A DNA stretch of 64,000 bases from QWQI01 sp040374745 (GTDB taxonomy: Bacteria > Planctomycetota > Planctomycetia > Isosphaerales > Isosphaeraceae), in contig JBEITT010000004.1 of assembly GCA_040374745.1 (NCBI GenBank), positions 1 through 64,000 on the forward strand. The letters run 5' to 3'. This document shows, piece after piece, positions 43,580-52,850 of the stretch (the first letter of the stretch is position 1; each line of letters opens with the position of its first letter). The notes below the pieces were generated by a model that worked only from the letters and a program-made list of their open reading frames with translations, was not told the DNA's origin and did not search any database. A program made the position numbers and the translations under genes.

Positions 43580-43998
43580 TTTATCCGAAGTTCTTCAAGG
43601 CGATTGGCCGAAATACTCTTCTCTTAATTCGATTATAAATTGCGGGTTGTTTGAAAGGGAATATTGAGCGGGATCAGCATGGCTGTTTAACAATTTGCCA
43701 GAGATATCGGGAAGTTTAAAGTGACGTAATTTGAGAGGAAATTCGATTGAGACCGCAGATGCAAGGCTTGACAACCGAGTCAAAAAACCGTTTAATTCAT
43801 TGTGCTGGAGCACATGGAAACGCCATTTGCCGTCTCTTCAATTCCTTACCTGACAACCAGTTGAAACACTGGTTCAAGCCAATGGGAAGTGAATTGAACT
43901 TGATGGGGAGGATATTTTTGATCTTCCTGGCGACACGCTGACCAGTCAGAATACTGGTCTCACGAACAATAACGGGCAGGTTGCAGCGGAGTTTTTGA
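43580..43998. other. Divergent intergenic region upstream of nusA
   Basis: 419 bp between tatD (minus) and nusA (plus). A 72-codon minus-strand frame (43595-43813, starting MLQHNELNGFL) ends 16 nt before tatD and could be a small gene in front of it, but it shows no known motif and I rate it at about 0.2. A short T-rich stretch precedes nusA, with GGAG about 12 nt before its ATG. Confidence 0.4.
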
Positions 43999-45309
43999 AT
44001 GAGTGTCGAACTGGTCAGGCTTGTCGAAACGATTCAGCGGGAAAAGAACGTTGACAAGCATGTTCTGCTTGACGCCATTAAAACCGCGTTGACAACAGCT
44101 GCCCGCAAGCATTATCCGGACATAGACCCGGAACTTATTCAGGTGGATATAAACGCCGAATCGGGCGATATTATCACCACCAAGGACGGTCAGGTCGTTG
44201 AAACCAGCGATTTTGGTCGAATCGCTGCCCAGACTGCCAAGCAGGTGATCATTCAAAAAATTCGTGAAGCTGAACGCGATTCGCAATTCAGCGAATATTT
44301 TGACCGGGTGGGCGAGTTGGTTTCTGGCTCGGTTCAGCGGGTTGAAGGCGGCGTTGTGACCGTAAACCTGGGTAAAACTGATGCCCTTCTGCCCCGAAGC
44401 GAGCAGATTCCCGGCGAAACATTCGATATTGGCAAGCCGGTCAGGGCAGTGATTATTGAGGTGAAAAAAGCTGGTCAACGAGTAAAAATTGTCCTGAGCC
44501 GCCGGCACCCTGACTTTGTTCGCCGCCTGTTTGAGCGAGAAATTCCGGAAATTGCCGAAGGTGTCATCAATTTGCGGGCCGTGGCCCGCGAGGCGGGCTA
44601 TCGCTCTAAAATTGCCGTCAATTCGCTTGACAATAAAATCGACGCCGTCGGAGCCTGCGTGGGTGTGCGCGGAACCCGCATCAAGAACATTGTTGATGAA
44701 CTGGGTGGAGAACGAATTGACATTGTACGCTGGAACGAATCGCTGCAGGTTTTAATTCCGAACGCCCTTCAGCCGGCCGAGATCGAAGAGGTGATGCTTT
44801 GCCAGCTTCTGGGCCGGGCGGTGGTATTGGTCCGAGACGACCAGCTTTCTCTGGCGATTGGTCGCAAGGGCCAGAACGTGCGGCTGGCAACGAAACTGGT
44901 GGGATGGGATATTGAGATACGCACGGCGGAAGAACTTGACGAGGATATTGAAAAAGCCGTTACGGCTTTTGTAAAGATACCCGGTGTTGAGGTGGACCTC
45001 GCCGAGCGACTCGTGGAACAGGGAATTCTGGGTTACGACGACCTGTCTGTGATGGAGGTGGAGAGCCTGGTGGACACAATCGATGGGCTGACGCCTGAAA
45101 TGGCACAGCACCTGATCGATGTCGCCGAGCAATACAGTGAGAGTGAGTCAGAGAACAGTACTGCTGATGCCGATGGCGAAGTGGCGGTACAGGACGGCCC
45201 GGAGTCGACAGACAACGCGGCTGGTGCTACCGAAAGTGAAACAGAATCAGAGCTGGAGGCCTCAGCCGAGGCCCAGCAGTCATCAGGCAACGGTTCGACG
45301 GAAAATTAA
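43999..45309 (+). CDS. nusA: Transcription termination/antitermination factor NusA
   Basis: 436 residues. Domains in order: N-terminal RNAP-binding domain (1 to about 120), S1 (about 125-195, VSGSVQRVEGGVVTVNLG), KH1 (about 200-280, ACVGVRGTRIKNIVDELGGERIDIV) and KH2 (about 285-345, LSLAIGRKGQNVRLA), then one short helix-hairpin-helix segment (about 350-400) and an acidic Ser/Glu/Ala tail. NusA binds RNA polymerase and nascent RNA and controls pausing and termination. It begins the nusA-infB-rbfA cluster. The usual upstream rimP and the usual ylxR between nusA and infB are both absent here. Confidence 0.96.
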   Translation: MSVELVRLVETIQREKNVDKHVLLDAIKTALTTAARKHYPDIDPELIQVDINAESGDIITTKDGQVVETSDFGRIAAQTAKQVIIQKIREAERDSQFSEYFDRVGELVSGSVQRVEGGVVTVNLGKTDALLPRSEQIPGETFDIGKPVRAVIIEVKKAGQRVKIVLSRRHPDFVRRLFEREIPEIAEGVINLRAVAREAGYRSKIAVNSLDNKIDAVGACVGVRGTRIKNIVDELGGERIDIVRWNESLQVLIPNALQPAEIEEVMLCQLLGRAVVLVRDDQLSLAIGRKGQNVRLATKLVGWDIEIRTAEELDEDIEKAVTAFVKIPGVEVDLAERLVEQGILGYDDLSVMEVESLVDTIDGLTPEMAQHLIDVAEQYSESESENSTADADGEVAVQDGPESTDNAAGATESETESELEASAEAQQSSGNGSTEN

Positions 45310-45426
45310 AATGCTCTCTCAACTGAAAAAGAGCATGGTTCCCGCACAATTCATCATTCGTGGCGAGAATTTGAATTTTCCGGGCTCAGTTCATTACTTC
45401 CAACACAGGCGACGAAGGAGATCGAT

Positions 45427-48400
45427 TTGTCCACCCGGGTTCACGAACTGGCGAAAGATTTAAACATAAAGAGCCAGGTCATTCTGGATTTTCTGAAAGC
45501 TGAAGGACTTCTGACCAAGGCGAGTGTCCTGGCCAGTCTGGAAAGCGACCAGATTGAAAAAATTCGCCATCATTTCGGCAAGGAACCTGCTCAGGCTGAT
45601 GAGGTAGCTGCCAAACAGGCGCCTAGCCAGCCAAAAGCTGCGGAACCCCGGACTCAGGAGCCGGTCAGCCCAACCGAGATCGAGCCCGATACATCTCGAA
45701 AACAGGGTGATAAGCCTGTCGCGGCCAAAACAGACCTGAAGGCACCTCCTGCTGCCTCACCGTCTCCCTCTGCGGAAGTCAAACCGGTCACTTCGATACC
45801 GACTTCACAGATGCCCCGATCTGCACCGCCCTCCGGCCCGGCGACAGTTCGCCCACCTCAACCACCACGCGACCTTGGTCGCCCTCCGGTTGAAGGTCAG
45901 AGGCCTCCCCAGCAGCCTGGCCAGTCATTTGCCCCTGGTCGTGGCCCGGTCAGACCCGGCACCGCCCCGCCTCAGGGTGGTGGCAAATCACCACAGCTCA
46001 GCAGCGGGCTGCATAGAACACATCAGCCACCCCTGGCACCCAAAGCCCCGGCTCCGCGTGACCCTCGCAGTGAGTCGGCTACTGAACAAGCCCCGCAGGC
46101 AATGCCGGATCGACCGGTGGTTCAGGCACAGCCCACCATGCCAGCCGGGCCCCTGAAACGCGGCGACTACATCGATCCTTCAGGTGTAAGGCGATCGTTT
46201 TCGCCAGGCCCCGGCACGGCCGCGCCCCAGAGACCGCCCGCAACGTCGCAGACGCCCCCACCTGACCGAAAACCAATAACACCCCGCCCCAACACGCCCA
46301 ACGTACCACAGTTCAGGCCTTCAGCAACGGGCACAGGGCAGCCCAAGGGTCCTGCTCCACTGCGTGACCATTTCGGTAATCGGGGTGGCAATCGCCCGCC
46401 ATCAGGCGGGTCGCCAACAGGTCAGGCTCCCCAGGGCCGTGGCCCGGCTCCGGGTCAGTCACAGGGCGGTTATACCCGCCCTGACCGGAAGTTTTCGCCT
46501 GATGAACTGAAAAAAATGATGGAATCGGGCCAGATCAAACCGATTTCCTCACCAACGAAACCTACCGGGCCAATCACGAACCGCCCGGCGACAACCGGAA
46601 CTCTCGGTCAGCGTCCGCCAGGCGTGCAATCGATTGCTCCCCAGGGCAGCATGGGTTTGCCGGGCACAAGTCCACCAGTGGGCCTGCCGTCAGTTATTGA
46701 TGAAGAAGAAGAACGTCGCAAAAACGGTAAGGGTGGAAACGTCAACGAACGTGCTGCCCGCCGAGAGCAGCGCACCAGTCGCCAGACAAGCCGGGTGACA
46801 TCGCCGGTATCGGTTGATTCTCTCATCGGAGCTGATGATGACGAATCAATGCATCGTCGCAGTCGTCGGCCGAAGCATAAGTCTCAGCAGGTCATTCAGC
46901 AGACACGCAAGGATTTTGCCGAACTGGAACCGCCGGTCAACGTCAGAAGCCTGTCCGAAGCGATCGGCGTGAAGGCCAATGAGATAATGACCTTGCTTTT
47001 CAAGCAGGGCAAGGCCGTGCGTATCAACGATGCGCTGCCGGAACAGACAGCCATGGAACTGGCGCTGGAATTTGGTGTCGAACTCAAGATCGTTCATGAA
47101 AGAACGGCTGAAGACGACATGCTCGATATCTTCATCGATCAGACTGAAGAAGGCGAGAAAGAAACCAGGCCGCCGATTATCACCATTCTGGGTCACGTTG
47201 ACCACGGCAAAACCTCTCTGCTCGACCGAATTCGCAAATCCGATGTGGCGGCCCATGAGTCGGGTGGTATCACCCAGCACATTGGTGCCTATCAGGTATC
47301 GCACAATGGTCATCAGATCACATTTCTTGATACACCCGGCCACGAAGCCTTTACCTCAATGCGTGCCCGTGGCGCGAATGTAACGGATATTGTGGTGCTG
47401 GTTGTTGCGGCTGATGACGGCGTGATGCCTCAGACGGAAGAGGCCATCAGCCACGCCAAGGCAGCCGAAGTGCCAATTATTGTGGCACTTAACAAAATCG
47501 ACCTGCCCAATGTCAATATCAACCGGATATTTGGCGAATTGAGCCAGCATGGCCTGGTTCCTGAAGAATATGGTGGCGACACACTGGTTGTGAAAACCTC
47601 GGCACACACAGGCCTGGGCATTCCTGACCTTCTTGAAAATCTTCTGCTGATCGCCGAATTGAAAGACCTGAAGGGCAACAAGAACCGGCCGGCGGTCGGC
47701 ACATGCCTTGAGGCACAGGTTTCTGAAGGCCGCGGTGTAGTGGCTACGATGCTGGTTGAGGACGGCACGCTGAAGGTTGGCGATGTCGTTGTGTGCGGTA
47801 ATGGTTACGGCCGGGTTCGTGCGATGTACAACCACCGCGGAGAATCGATTGAGGCGGCCGGTCCGAGCATGCCGGTCGAAGTCAGCGGCCTTGATGAAGT
47901 GCCGGTGGCTGGCGAAAAATTTGCCGTGCTTCCGGATCTTTCAAAAGCCCGTGAAATTGCTGGTGCACGAAAGGAACGTTCAAGAGAGCTTGAACGATCG
48001 GAACGTTCGGCCGTGACCCTTGAAAATCTCTTTGACCGCATGAAGGAACAGCGGGTCAGAAGCCTGAATATCATTCTCAAGGCTGATGTCCAGGGATCGC
48101 TGGAAGCCCTGACAAAAGAGCTCGAAAAACTCGAAAATGCCGAAATTCCAATCCGGATTCTACACCGCGCCGTGGGTGGCATTACGGAGAGCGATGTGCA
48201 GCTTGCTGATGCTTCGCAGGCGATTATTATCGGTTTCCGCGTGGCGCCTGAAGATCGGGCGATCAGCATGGCCGATGATAAAAACATCGACATTCGTCGC
48301 TATGACATCATCTATCAGGTTACCGATGAAGTGAAGAAGGCCATCGAGGGCATGTTGGTGCCTGAGATCAAGGTGGTTCACCTTGGTCGGGCGGCCGTTC

Positions 48401-48669
48401 GACAGGTATTCAAGATTTCGAAGATCGGCACGGTTGCTGGTTGCTTTGTCACCTCAGGCACCATTGAAAGAACCGCCAAAGTTCGGCTTGTGCGAGACGG
48501 GCGTGAAATTTACAAGGGCTCGCTTGAAGCACTCAAACGGTTCAAGGACGACGTCCGCGAAGTACGTGAAGGTTTCGAATGCGGTATTCGCATCTCGAAC
48601 TACGACGATGTGAAAGTGGACGACATCATTGAAGCCTTCAAGATTGAAGAAATTCGGCGAACACTTTAA
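45427..48669 (+). CDS. infB: Translation initiation factor IF-2
   Basis: 1080 residues, TTG start at 45427 supported by AAGGAG 6 nt upstream and by the family N-terminus (VHELAKDLNIKSQVILDFLK, IF2_N). A very long Pro/Gly/Gln/Arg-rich linker (about 55-490) precedes a second IF2_N-like part (VNVRSLSEAIGVKANEIMTLL). The GTPase core has GHVDHGKT (about 588-595), GGITQH, DTPGH and NKID, then domains II-IV. It positions fMet-tRNA on the small subunit. The linker is about twice the length seen in E. coli. It lies 117 bp after nusA. Confidence 0.97.
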   Translation: MSTRVHELAKDLNIKSQVILDFLKAEGLLTKASVLASLESDQIEKIRHHFGKEPAQADEVAAKQAPSQPKAAEPRTQEPVSPTEIEPDTSRKQGDKPVAAKTDLKAPPAASPSPSAEVKPVTSIPTSQMPRSAPPSGPATVRPPQPPRDLGRPPVEGQRPPQQPGQSFAPGRGPVRPGTAPPQGGGKSPQLSSGLHRTHQPPLAPKAPAPRDPRSESATEQAPQAMPDRPVVQAQPTMPAGPLKRGDYIDPSGVRRSFSPGPGTAAPQRPPATSQTPPPDRKPITPRPNTPNVPQFRPSATGTGQPKGPAPLRDHFGNRGGNRPPSGGSPTGQAPQGRGPAPGQSQGGYTRPDRKFSPDELKKMMESGQIKPISSPTKPTGPITNRPATTGTLGQRPPGVQSIAPQGSMGLPGTSPPVGLPSVIDEEEERRKNGKGGNVNERAARREQRTSRQTSRVTSPVSVDSLIGADDDESMHRRSRRPKHKSQQVIQQTRKDFAELEPPVNVRSLSEAIGVKANEIMTLLFKQGKAVRINDALPEQTAMELALEFGVELKIVHERTAEDDMLDIFIDQTEEGEKETRPPIITILGHVDHGKTSLLDRIRKSDVAAHESGGITQHIGAYQVSHNGHQITFLDTPGHEAFTSMRARGANVTDIVVLVVAADDGVMPQTEEAISHAKAAEVPIIVALNKIDLPNVNINRIFGELSQHGLVPEEYGGDTLVVKTSAHTGLGIPDLLENLLLIAELKDLKGNKNRPAVGTCLEAQVSEGRGVVATMLVEDGTLKVGDVVVCGNGYGRVRAMYNHRGESIEAAGPSMPVEVSGLDEVPVAGEKFAVLPDLSKAREIAGARKERSRELERSERSAVTLENLFDRMKEQRVRSLNIILKADVQGSLEALTKELEKLENAEIPIRILHRAVGGITESDVQLADASQAIIIGFRVAPEDRAISMADDKNIDIRRYDIIYQVTDEVKKAIEGMLVPEIKVVHLGRAAVRQVFKISKIGTVAGCFVTSGTIERTAKVRLVRDGREIYKGSLEALKRFKDDVREVREGFECGIRISNYDDVKVDDIIEAFKIEEIRRTL

Positions 48670-48685
48670 TCTTCCTGTGGTACTC

Positions 48686-48711
48686 TGGCAACGGAATCCG
48701 TTCCGTTGCCA
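48686..48711 (+). other. Intercistronic hairpin between infB and rbfA
   Basis: Perfect 11-bp stem (TGGCAACGGAA / TTCCGTTGCCA) closed by a TCCG tetraloop of the UNCG class. No T-run follows, so it is probably not a terminator; an mRNA processing or stability element is more likely. Confidence 0.7.
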
Positions 48712-48744
48712 AACCCACCGGAATTCCGTAACACCCGGAGCACA

Positions 48745-49167
48745 ATGAGTTCTCACAGGCCTTTACGTGTGGCACAGGCAGTTCGTGAAGTTGTCGCGAA
48801 TGCAATACTCTTTGATGTTCATGACCCACGAGTCAGGAACGTGACGATACTGGGAGCCGAGGTCTCTTCCGACCTTCGCTATGCCAAAGTATTTTTCACG
48901 GTCACCGGCGACGAGAGGGAACAGAAAAGAGTGATGCATGGTTTGCAATCGGCCCGGGGCTATCTGCAATCGAAGATCGCCGCCCGACTTCAGACACGCA
49001 TTACACCTGAACTCCGTTTTGAATTCGACGATTCTGCAAAACGAACAGCAAGTCTGCTGAAACTGATAGAATCATCGGTAGGCTCTGGCGAGAGAACTTC
49101 TGACGATCCTCCAGCAGATGCTCTGATACAAGACGATTCCGATGTGGACGATAATCAGGAAGAATGA
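48745..49167 (+). CDS. rbfA: Ribosome-binding factor A
   Basis: 140 residues from the ATG at 48745 (GGAG 5 nt upstream); the frame is open further upstream but crosses the hairpin and looks non-coding. The KH-like fold is recognisable: RVAQAVREVVANAILFDVHDPRV, VTILGAEVSSDLRYAKVFFTV and ITPELRFEFDDS. RbfA matures the 30S subunit by binding 16S rRNA near helix 1. The C-terminal 35 residues are an acidic tail. Third gene of the nusA-infB-rbfA cluster. Confidence 0.95.
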   Translation: MSSHRPLRVAQAVREVVANAILFDVHDPRVRNVTILGAEVSSDLRYAKVFFTVTGDEREQKRVMHGLQSARGYLQSKIAARLQTRITPELRFEFDDSAKRTASLLKLIESSVGSGERTSDDPPADALIQDDSDVDDNQEE

Positions 49168-49253
49168 GATTTAAGATTTTCGTTCACAATATCTTAGTGT
49201 ATGATTTCATGACCCGTTGTTCAGAACCACCAGCGAGTTGAGCGATCACCAGA

Positions 49254-50447
49254 ATGGCTGCACAAAAGACCAAAACACTGAGTGTTATTCAGCTTTTGGA
49301 AGAATTCCGCCGACTTTATCCGGACACCGCTGAATTACAGCGGATGTCACTGCTGGAATGCGTACTGTTTTCGATCCTGAGAGAAAATCACTCGATCGAA
49401 TCTGCCTTCTCAGCCCTTGAAAAACTGGCGAATCGCGAAAATTTCATTGACTGGAACGATGTTCGCGTCAGCGAACTGGACGAGATTCGCAGCTATCTTG
49501 CCGGATATTCCGACCCTGACCATCGAGGCTCGGCCATTAAGCGATTCCTGCGCGAACTATTCCGGAAAAATTACAAGTTTGAGGTGGAAGGGCTGAGCCG
49601 TAAGACCTGGAAGGAAGCCCGCGAAGAACTTGCCGCTTATGAAACACTGACGAATGATTTTCATCTTTCGCAGGTCCAGGTGCTCGCATTTGGTGGCCAT
49701 GCCTTCCCGGTTGATCAACGCACCAGCCTGATGCTCAAACGGCTTGGCCTTGCTGATTCCGCCAGCGATAACCCAACGATCCGTGCCCTGCTGGAGAAAA
49801 ACATCTCCAAGGCCCAGATTCTACAAGCTATCCGATTGTTTGACAAATTCGTTGAGAACGTCTGCAAAACCGAATCTCCACTGTGCACGAGTTGCCCCCT
49901 GTCAGGCTCATGTCCTGACTATCAGACGAGAATTGCACCACCCAAACCAGCCAAGGCCGTTGAATCAAAGAAACCTCAGCCAAAAGCAGCTGTTCAGGCG
50001 AAATCAACAACCGCAAAATCAACAAATAATCAGAAACCTACAGCCGCTGATTCCCTGGCCAGGCCAGCCGAGAAGAAACCCACCAGCACCACCACTAAAA
50101 AAACAGACGAGGCAGTTCCGGCAAAGAAGCCCGCTCCTGCGGCAACTGCAGCCAAAAAGCCTGAGTCGACCAAGCCGACTGCCAGCACAGCTAAGCCGCC
50201 CGTCAAACCAGTGGCATCAGCCACAATCGAAAAATCAGCCAAACCAGCACCCGCCAAGCCGGCCTCAAAACCGGCAGCCACCGCAAAGCCTGTTGCAACA
50301 ACCAAACCTGCAACCGCTGCCAAGCCAGTTAATAAAAATCCAGAAACGCCCAAGTCTGAGGCAAAACCAAAACAGCCTGCAACTCCCGCAAAACCAGCAT
50401 CGACCAAATCAGTCCAAGCCAAGACTGAGAAGAAGCCTGCTAAATAG
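49254..50447 (+). CDS. Endonuclease III-like Fe-S protein lacking the catalytic Lys, with basic KPA-rich tail
   Basis: 397 residues. Residues 1-225 follow the HhH-GPD/endonuclease III fold and end in a perfect Fe-S loop: C204-x6-C211-x2-C214-x5-C220. The segment aligning with the catalytic region reads LSQVQVLAFGGHAFPVDQRT. The catalytic Asp (D154, in PVDQR) is kept, but the helix-hairpin-helix LPGVGRKTA, including its lysine, is not there, so base-excision lyase chemistry is doubtful. Residues 228-397 are a Lys/Pro/Ala/Thr repeat tail resembling histone H1-like tails, which would bind nucleic acid. It follows rbfA by 86 bp on the same strand. Confidence 0.8.
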   Translation: MAAQKTKTLSVIQLLEEFRRLYPDTAELQRMSLLECVLFSILRENHSIESAFSALEKLANRENFIDWNDVRVSELDEIRSYLAGYSDPDHRGSAIKRFLRELFRKNYKFEVEGLSRKTWKEAREELAAYETLTNDFHLSQVQVLAFGGHAFPVDQRTSLMLKRLGLADSASDNPTIRALLEKNISKAQILQAIRLFDKFVENVCKTESPLCTSCPLSGSCPDYQTRIAPPKPAKAVESKKPQPKAAVQAKSTTAKSTNNQKPTAADSLARPAEKKPTSTTTKKTDEAVPAKKPAPAATAAKKPESTKPTASTAKPPVKPVASATIEKSAKPAPAKPASKPAATAKPVATTKPATAAKPVNKNPETPKSEAKPKQPATPAKPASTKSVQAKTEKKPAK

Positions 50448-50475
50448 AAATAAGATAACCCACCAGCATTTATCA

Positions 50476-50506
50476 ACGGTAGCATCTTCATAGATAGCTA
50501 CCGTTT
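50476..50506. terminator. Bidirectional terminator hairpin
   Basis: Stem AACGGTAGC/GCTACCGTT (9 bp) extended by ATCT/AGAT with one bulged A, loop TCAT. It lies between the convergent endonuclease III-like and DEAD-box genes. T-runs are short on both sides. Confidence 0.7.
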
Positions 50507-50524
50507 CGGATAAAACGACTTTTT

Positions 50525-51757
50525 TCAGAAGCCCATTCGATAGACTTCCTTGTATTCGTTACCGGACTCGCCCGATTTCTTCTGATAGGCTACAAAGTCT
50601 TCAGGAATGAAGCATTCGATAGGTTTGCTGGTTAGCATTTCAATCGAAGTAAGGGGCTCACCTTCGTCAGGACAGACGAAAAGATAGGTTATTCCGTCGC
50701 GACCCATTCGTCCTGTTCGGCCAATCCGGTGGACATAATTTTCCGGATCCTGTGGAATGTCATAGTTGATGACGTGACTGATACCCTCGACATCAATGCC
50801 CCGGCCGACCACATCGGTTGCGATCAGGATGCGAACTTTGCCGGAGCGGAATGCCGACATCACCCGATTGCGGGCAGACTGAGGCAGGTCGCCATGAATC
50901 ACGCCGACATCACGCGTGCGACGGGAAAGTTTCTGGTGCAGTTTTTCTGAGCCACGCTTGGTGCGTGTAAAGACGATGCACTGGCGAGGCCGGTCTCGTT
51001 CAAGAAGATATTCAAGCAGACCCATTTTGCGATCTGGGTCAACCGTAATGTAGTACTGCCGAATGGTATCAACTGAAATTTCATCACGAGAAAGGTTCAG
51101 CTCAATCGGTTCGTGCATATATTTCCGCGACAGGAAAAGCACTTCTTCTGAAAGGGTAGCTGATAGAAGCAGAGTCTGATGCGGGTCGGGCACTCTGATC
51201 AGGATGCGTTCAATATCATTTCGAAATCCAATGTCAAGCATTCGGTCGGCTTCATCCAGGATCACATGATACACATCTGAGAAGTCGAGAGAGCCCCGCT
51301 TCATCAGGTCCATCACGCGACCGGGCGTACCCACCACTATATCTACGCCTCTCTCAAGTGAGCGAAGCTGCCTGACGATGGGCTCGCCACCGTAAATGCC
51401 GCGAATACGCAAATTCAGTCCAATCGAGATTTTTTCCATCTCTGAGACGATCTGCTGAACCAGTTCGCGGGTAGGTGCCAGAATCAGAACCTGTGGCTTG
51501 CCGGTAGATCGCTCCATCATTTCCAGCACAGGAATGGCAAAGGCGGCAGTTTTCCCGCTGCCGGTCTTGGCCTGTCCGATAACATCCTGACCACGAAGGG
51601 CATAGGGGATAAGATCGTTCTGGATCTGAGTCGGCGCGGTGTAACCACGATTTGCCAGAATGGCAAGCATGTGTCGGGAAAGGCCGAGTGATTCAAACGT
51701 GCTGTCGGCTAAAACGGGAGCGTATGTTGTCTGTTCCGTGGGTTGACTTTGCGTCAT
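50525..51757 (-). CDS. DEAD-box ATP-dependent RNA helicase
   Basis: 410 residues from the ATG at 51757. The open frame reaches back to 52069 but that part overlaps the next plus-strand gene and lacks helicase features. Motifs in order: Q motif (FESLGLSRHMLAIL, YTAPTQIQ), I AKTGSGKT, Ia PTRELVQQI, II DEAD, III SAT, V ATDVVGRGIDVE and VI HRIGRTGR. It has the minimal RhlE/CsdA-like core with only a short tail (about 30 residues). Likely roles are ribosome assembly or mRNA decay, consistent with the neighbouring translation genes. Confidence 0.95.
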   Translation of the reverse strand: MTQSQPTEQTTYAPVLADSTFESLGLSRHMLAILANRGYTAPTQIQNDLIPYALRGQDVIGQAKTGSGKTAAFAIPVLEMMERSTGKPQVLILAPTRELVQQIVSEMEKISIGLNLRIRGIYGGEPIVRQLRSLERGVDIVVGTPGRVMDLMKRGSLDFSDVYHVILDEADRMLDIGFRNDIERILIRVPDPHQTLLLSATLSEEVLFLSRKYMHEPIELNLSRDEISVDTIRQYYITVDPDRKMGLLEYLLERDRPRQCIVFTRTKRGSEKLHQKLSRRTRDVGVIHGDLPQSARNRVMSAFRSGKVRILIATDVVGRGIDVEGISHVINYDIPQDPENYVHRIGRTGRMGRDGITYLFVCPDEGEPLTSIEMLTSKPIECFIPEDFVAYQKKSGESGNEYKEVYRMGF

Positions 51758-51960
51758 ATGCTGTCTGAAAATAGAGATCGTGATGATGAGCCGGAATTCT
51801 TTTCCGGTCTGTGCACTTGATGTATGCACAATTATTGACAATATTAGGCAATTAAGAGGTTGCCTGTCAATTAAAAGATAAAGGCTGCCACGATTGGAAC
51901 TGTGAATCCAATGCGAAATGACGGCAAGATTTCCCTTTTTGCAGATTGTCGAGAGACCAC

Positions 51961-52209
51961 ATGAGCACCGACCCAACCACGCCTGAGAGTTCATCGACGA
52001 ATGCCGGCCCGGCACCCTCGGCCCAGGAACTTCAGCAAAAATATCGTCAGTTTCTGGAATTGTTGCCACTTACGCTGGCTTTGGCCGGCCTGCCTGTTTC
52101 TGAAGGCAGACTTTACAGTGAAGACCAAATTGATGGTCGGGCCATGACGATTCGAACGGCATACCGGGTGGCAAGAAATACCGTTCGTGAGGTGTTAGGC
52201 GGGTCGTAA
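51961..52209 (+). CDS. Small protein of unknown function
   Basis: 82 residues from the ATG at 51961. A Ser/Thr/Pro-rich N-terminal tail (1-22) is followed by a helical region (AQELQQKYRQFLELLPLTLAL) and AYRVARNTVREVL. No signal peptide and no recognised domain. It is divergent from the DEAD-box gene, with about 200 bp between starts. Amino-acid composition and codon use look like a real gene, but there is no family evidence. Confidence 0.65.
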   Translation: MSTDPTTPESSSTNAGPAPSAQELQQKYRQFLELLPLTLALAGLPVSEGRLYSEDQIDGRAMTIRTAYRVARNTVREVLGGS

Positions 52210-52402
52210 TAGCCTTGACGCCCGTCATCCCTGATCGGGTGGCAATAGAGGTCAAAAGCTAAGCCGATTCGGCCGATACCTGATAGCAGTAACAGGCCTC
52301 GGGCCTGGTCTCCCCCAGCTCAGGATCAAAAACCTGAAGCAATCCCGGGCTGAATATTAATCCGCCCGTGGAATTGCAGAGGTTCAGGAAAGGCTGAAAC
52401 TC

Positions 52403-52774
52403 ATGTCAACAGAGCCGCAAAGTCGCATGCGACCTCTTCGGGCCAAGCTGGTAGGTCTGTGTGCCGATGACGCAGAATCTATTCAGCGAGTGACTCGCAC
52501 CCCGATCGGAATGGTCTCAGGCGGCTCGAAAGTGGCTCATGAGCAAATGAGAGAAGTCGCTCTGAGGCTTGAACTTGAGCTTGATCGCCTCGGCGTTGGT
52601 CTGGGCGATCTGAATCCAGAGCAACTCGCCGAAGTTGCCTGGCGAATTGATTCACCTGAAATTTTTCAGTTTGCAGTCCACCTCAACAGGGGGCTTGCCA
52701 AACGCAATATCGAGTTCCATGCAAGCACGCCGGAACTGCTGATGGAAATCAGTATGGAACTGGTTAACGAATAA
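52403..52774 (+). CDS. Conserved-looking small protein of unknown function
   Basis: 123 residues, soluble, highly charged and mostly helical (VAHEQMREVALRLELELDRLG, LNPEQLAEVAWRI, LLMEISMELVNE). AGGAAAGG about 10 nt before the ATG supports the start. No motif recognised. It follows the 82-residue gene by 193 bp on the same strand and ends at a strong terminator, so the two may be cotranscribed. Confidence 0.7.
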   Translation: MSTEPQSRMRPLRAKLVGLCADDAESIQRVTRTPIGMVSGGSKVAHEQMREVALRLELELDRLGVGLGDLNPEQLAEVAWRIDSPEIFQFAVHLNRGLAKRNIEFHASTPELLMEISMELVNE

Positions 52775-52798
52775 GAATTTCTATTCTGAATGCCATTG

Positions 52799-52828
52799 CG
52801 TCGCCCGTTATCGGGCGACGTTTTATTT
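52799..52828 (+). terminator. Rho-independent terminator
   Basis: 9-bp GC-rich stem CGTCGCCCG/CGGGCGACG, loop TTAT, followed by TTTTATTTTTTT. Classic terminator after the 123-residue gene; the convergent peptidase gene ends shortly after. Confidence 0.93.
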
Positions 52829-52850
52829 TTTTCTGATTCGACATTTTTCG

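Noticed and set aside
43595..43813. 72-codon minus-strand small gene before tatD
   Set aside because: It is 16 nt from tatD, which is suggestive, but it has no recognisable motif or clear ribosome binding site; mentioned only in the intergenic entry.
49744..50493. 249-codon plus-strand frame overlapping the KPA-rich tail
   Set aside because: Gln/Pro/Arg low-complexity reading of the Lys/Pro/Ala repeat tail in a different frame.
51758..52069. N-terminal extension of the DEAD-box helicase
   Set aside because: No helicase features, Cys/Ser-rich, and it overlaps the divergent 82-residue gene.
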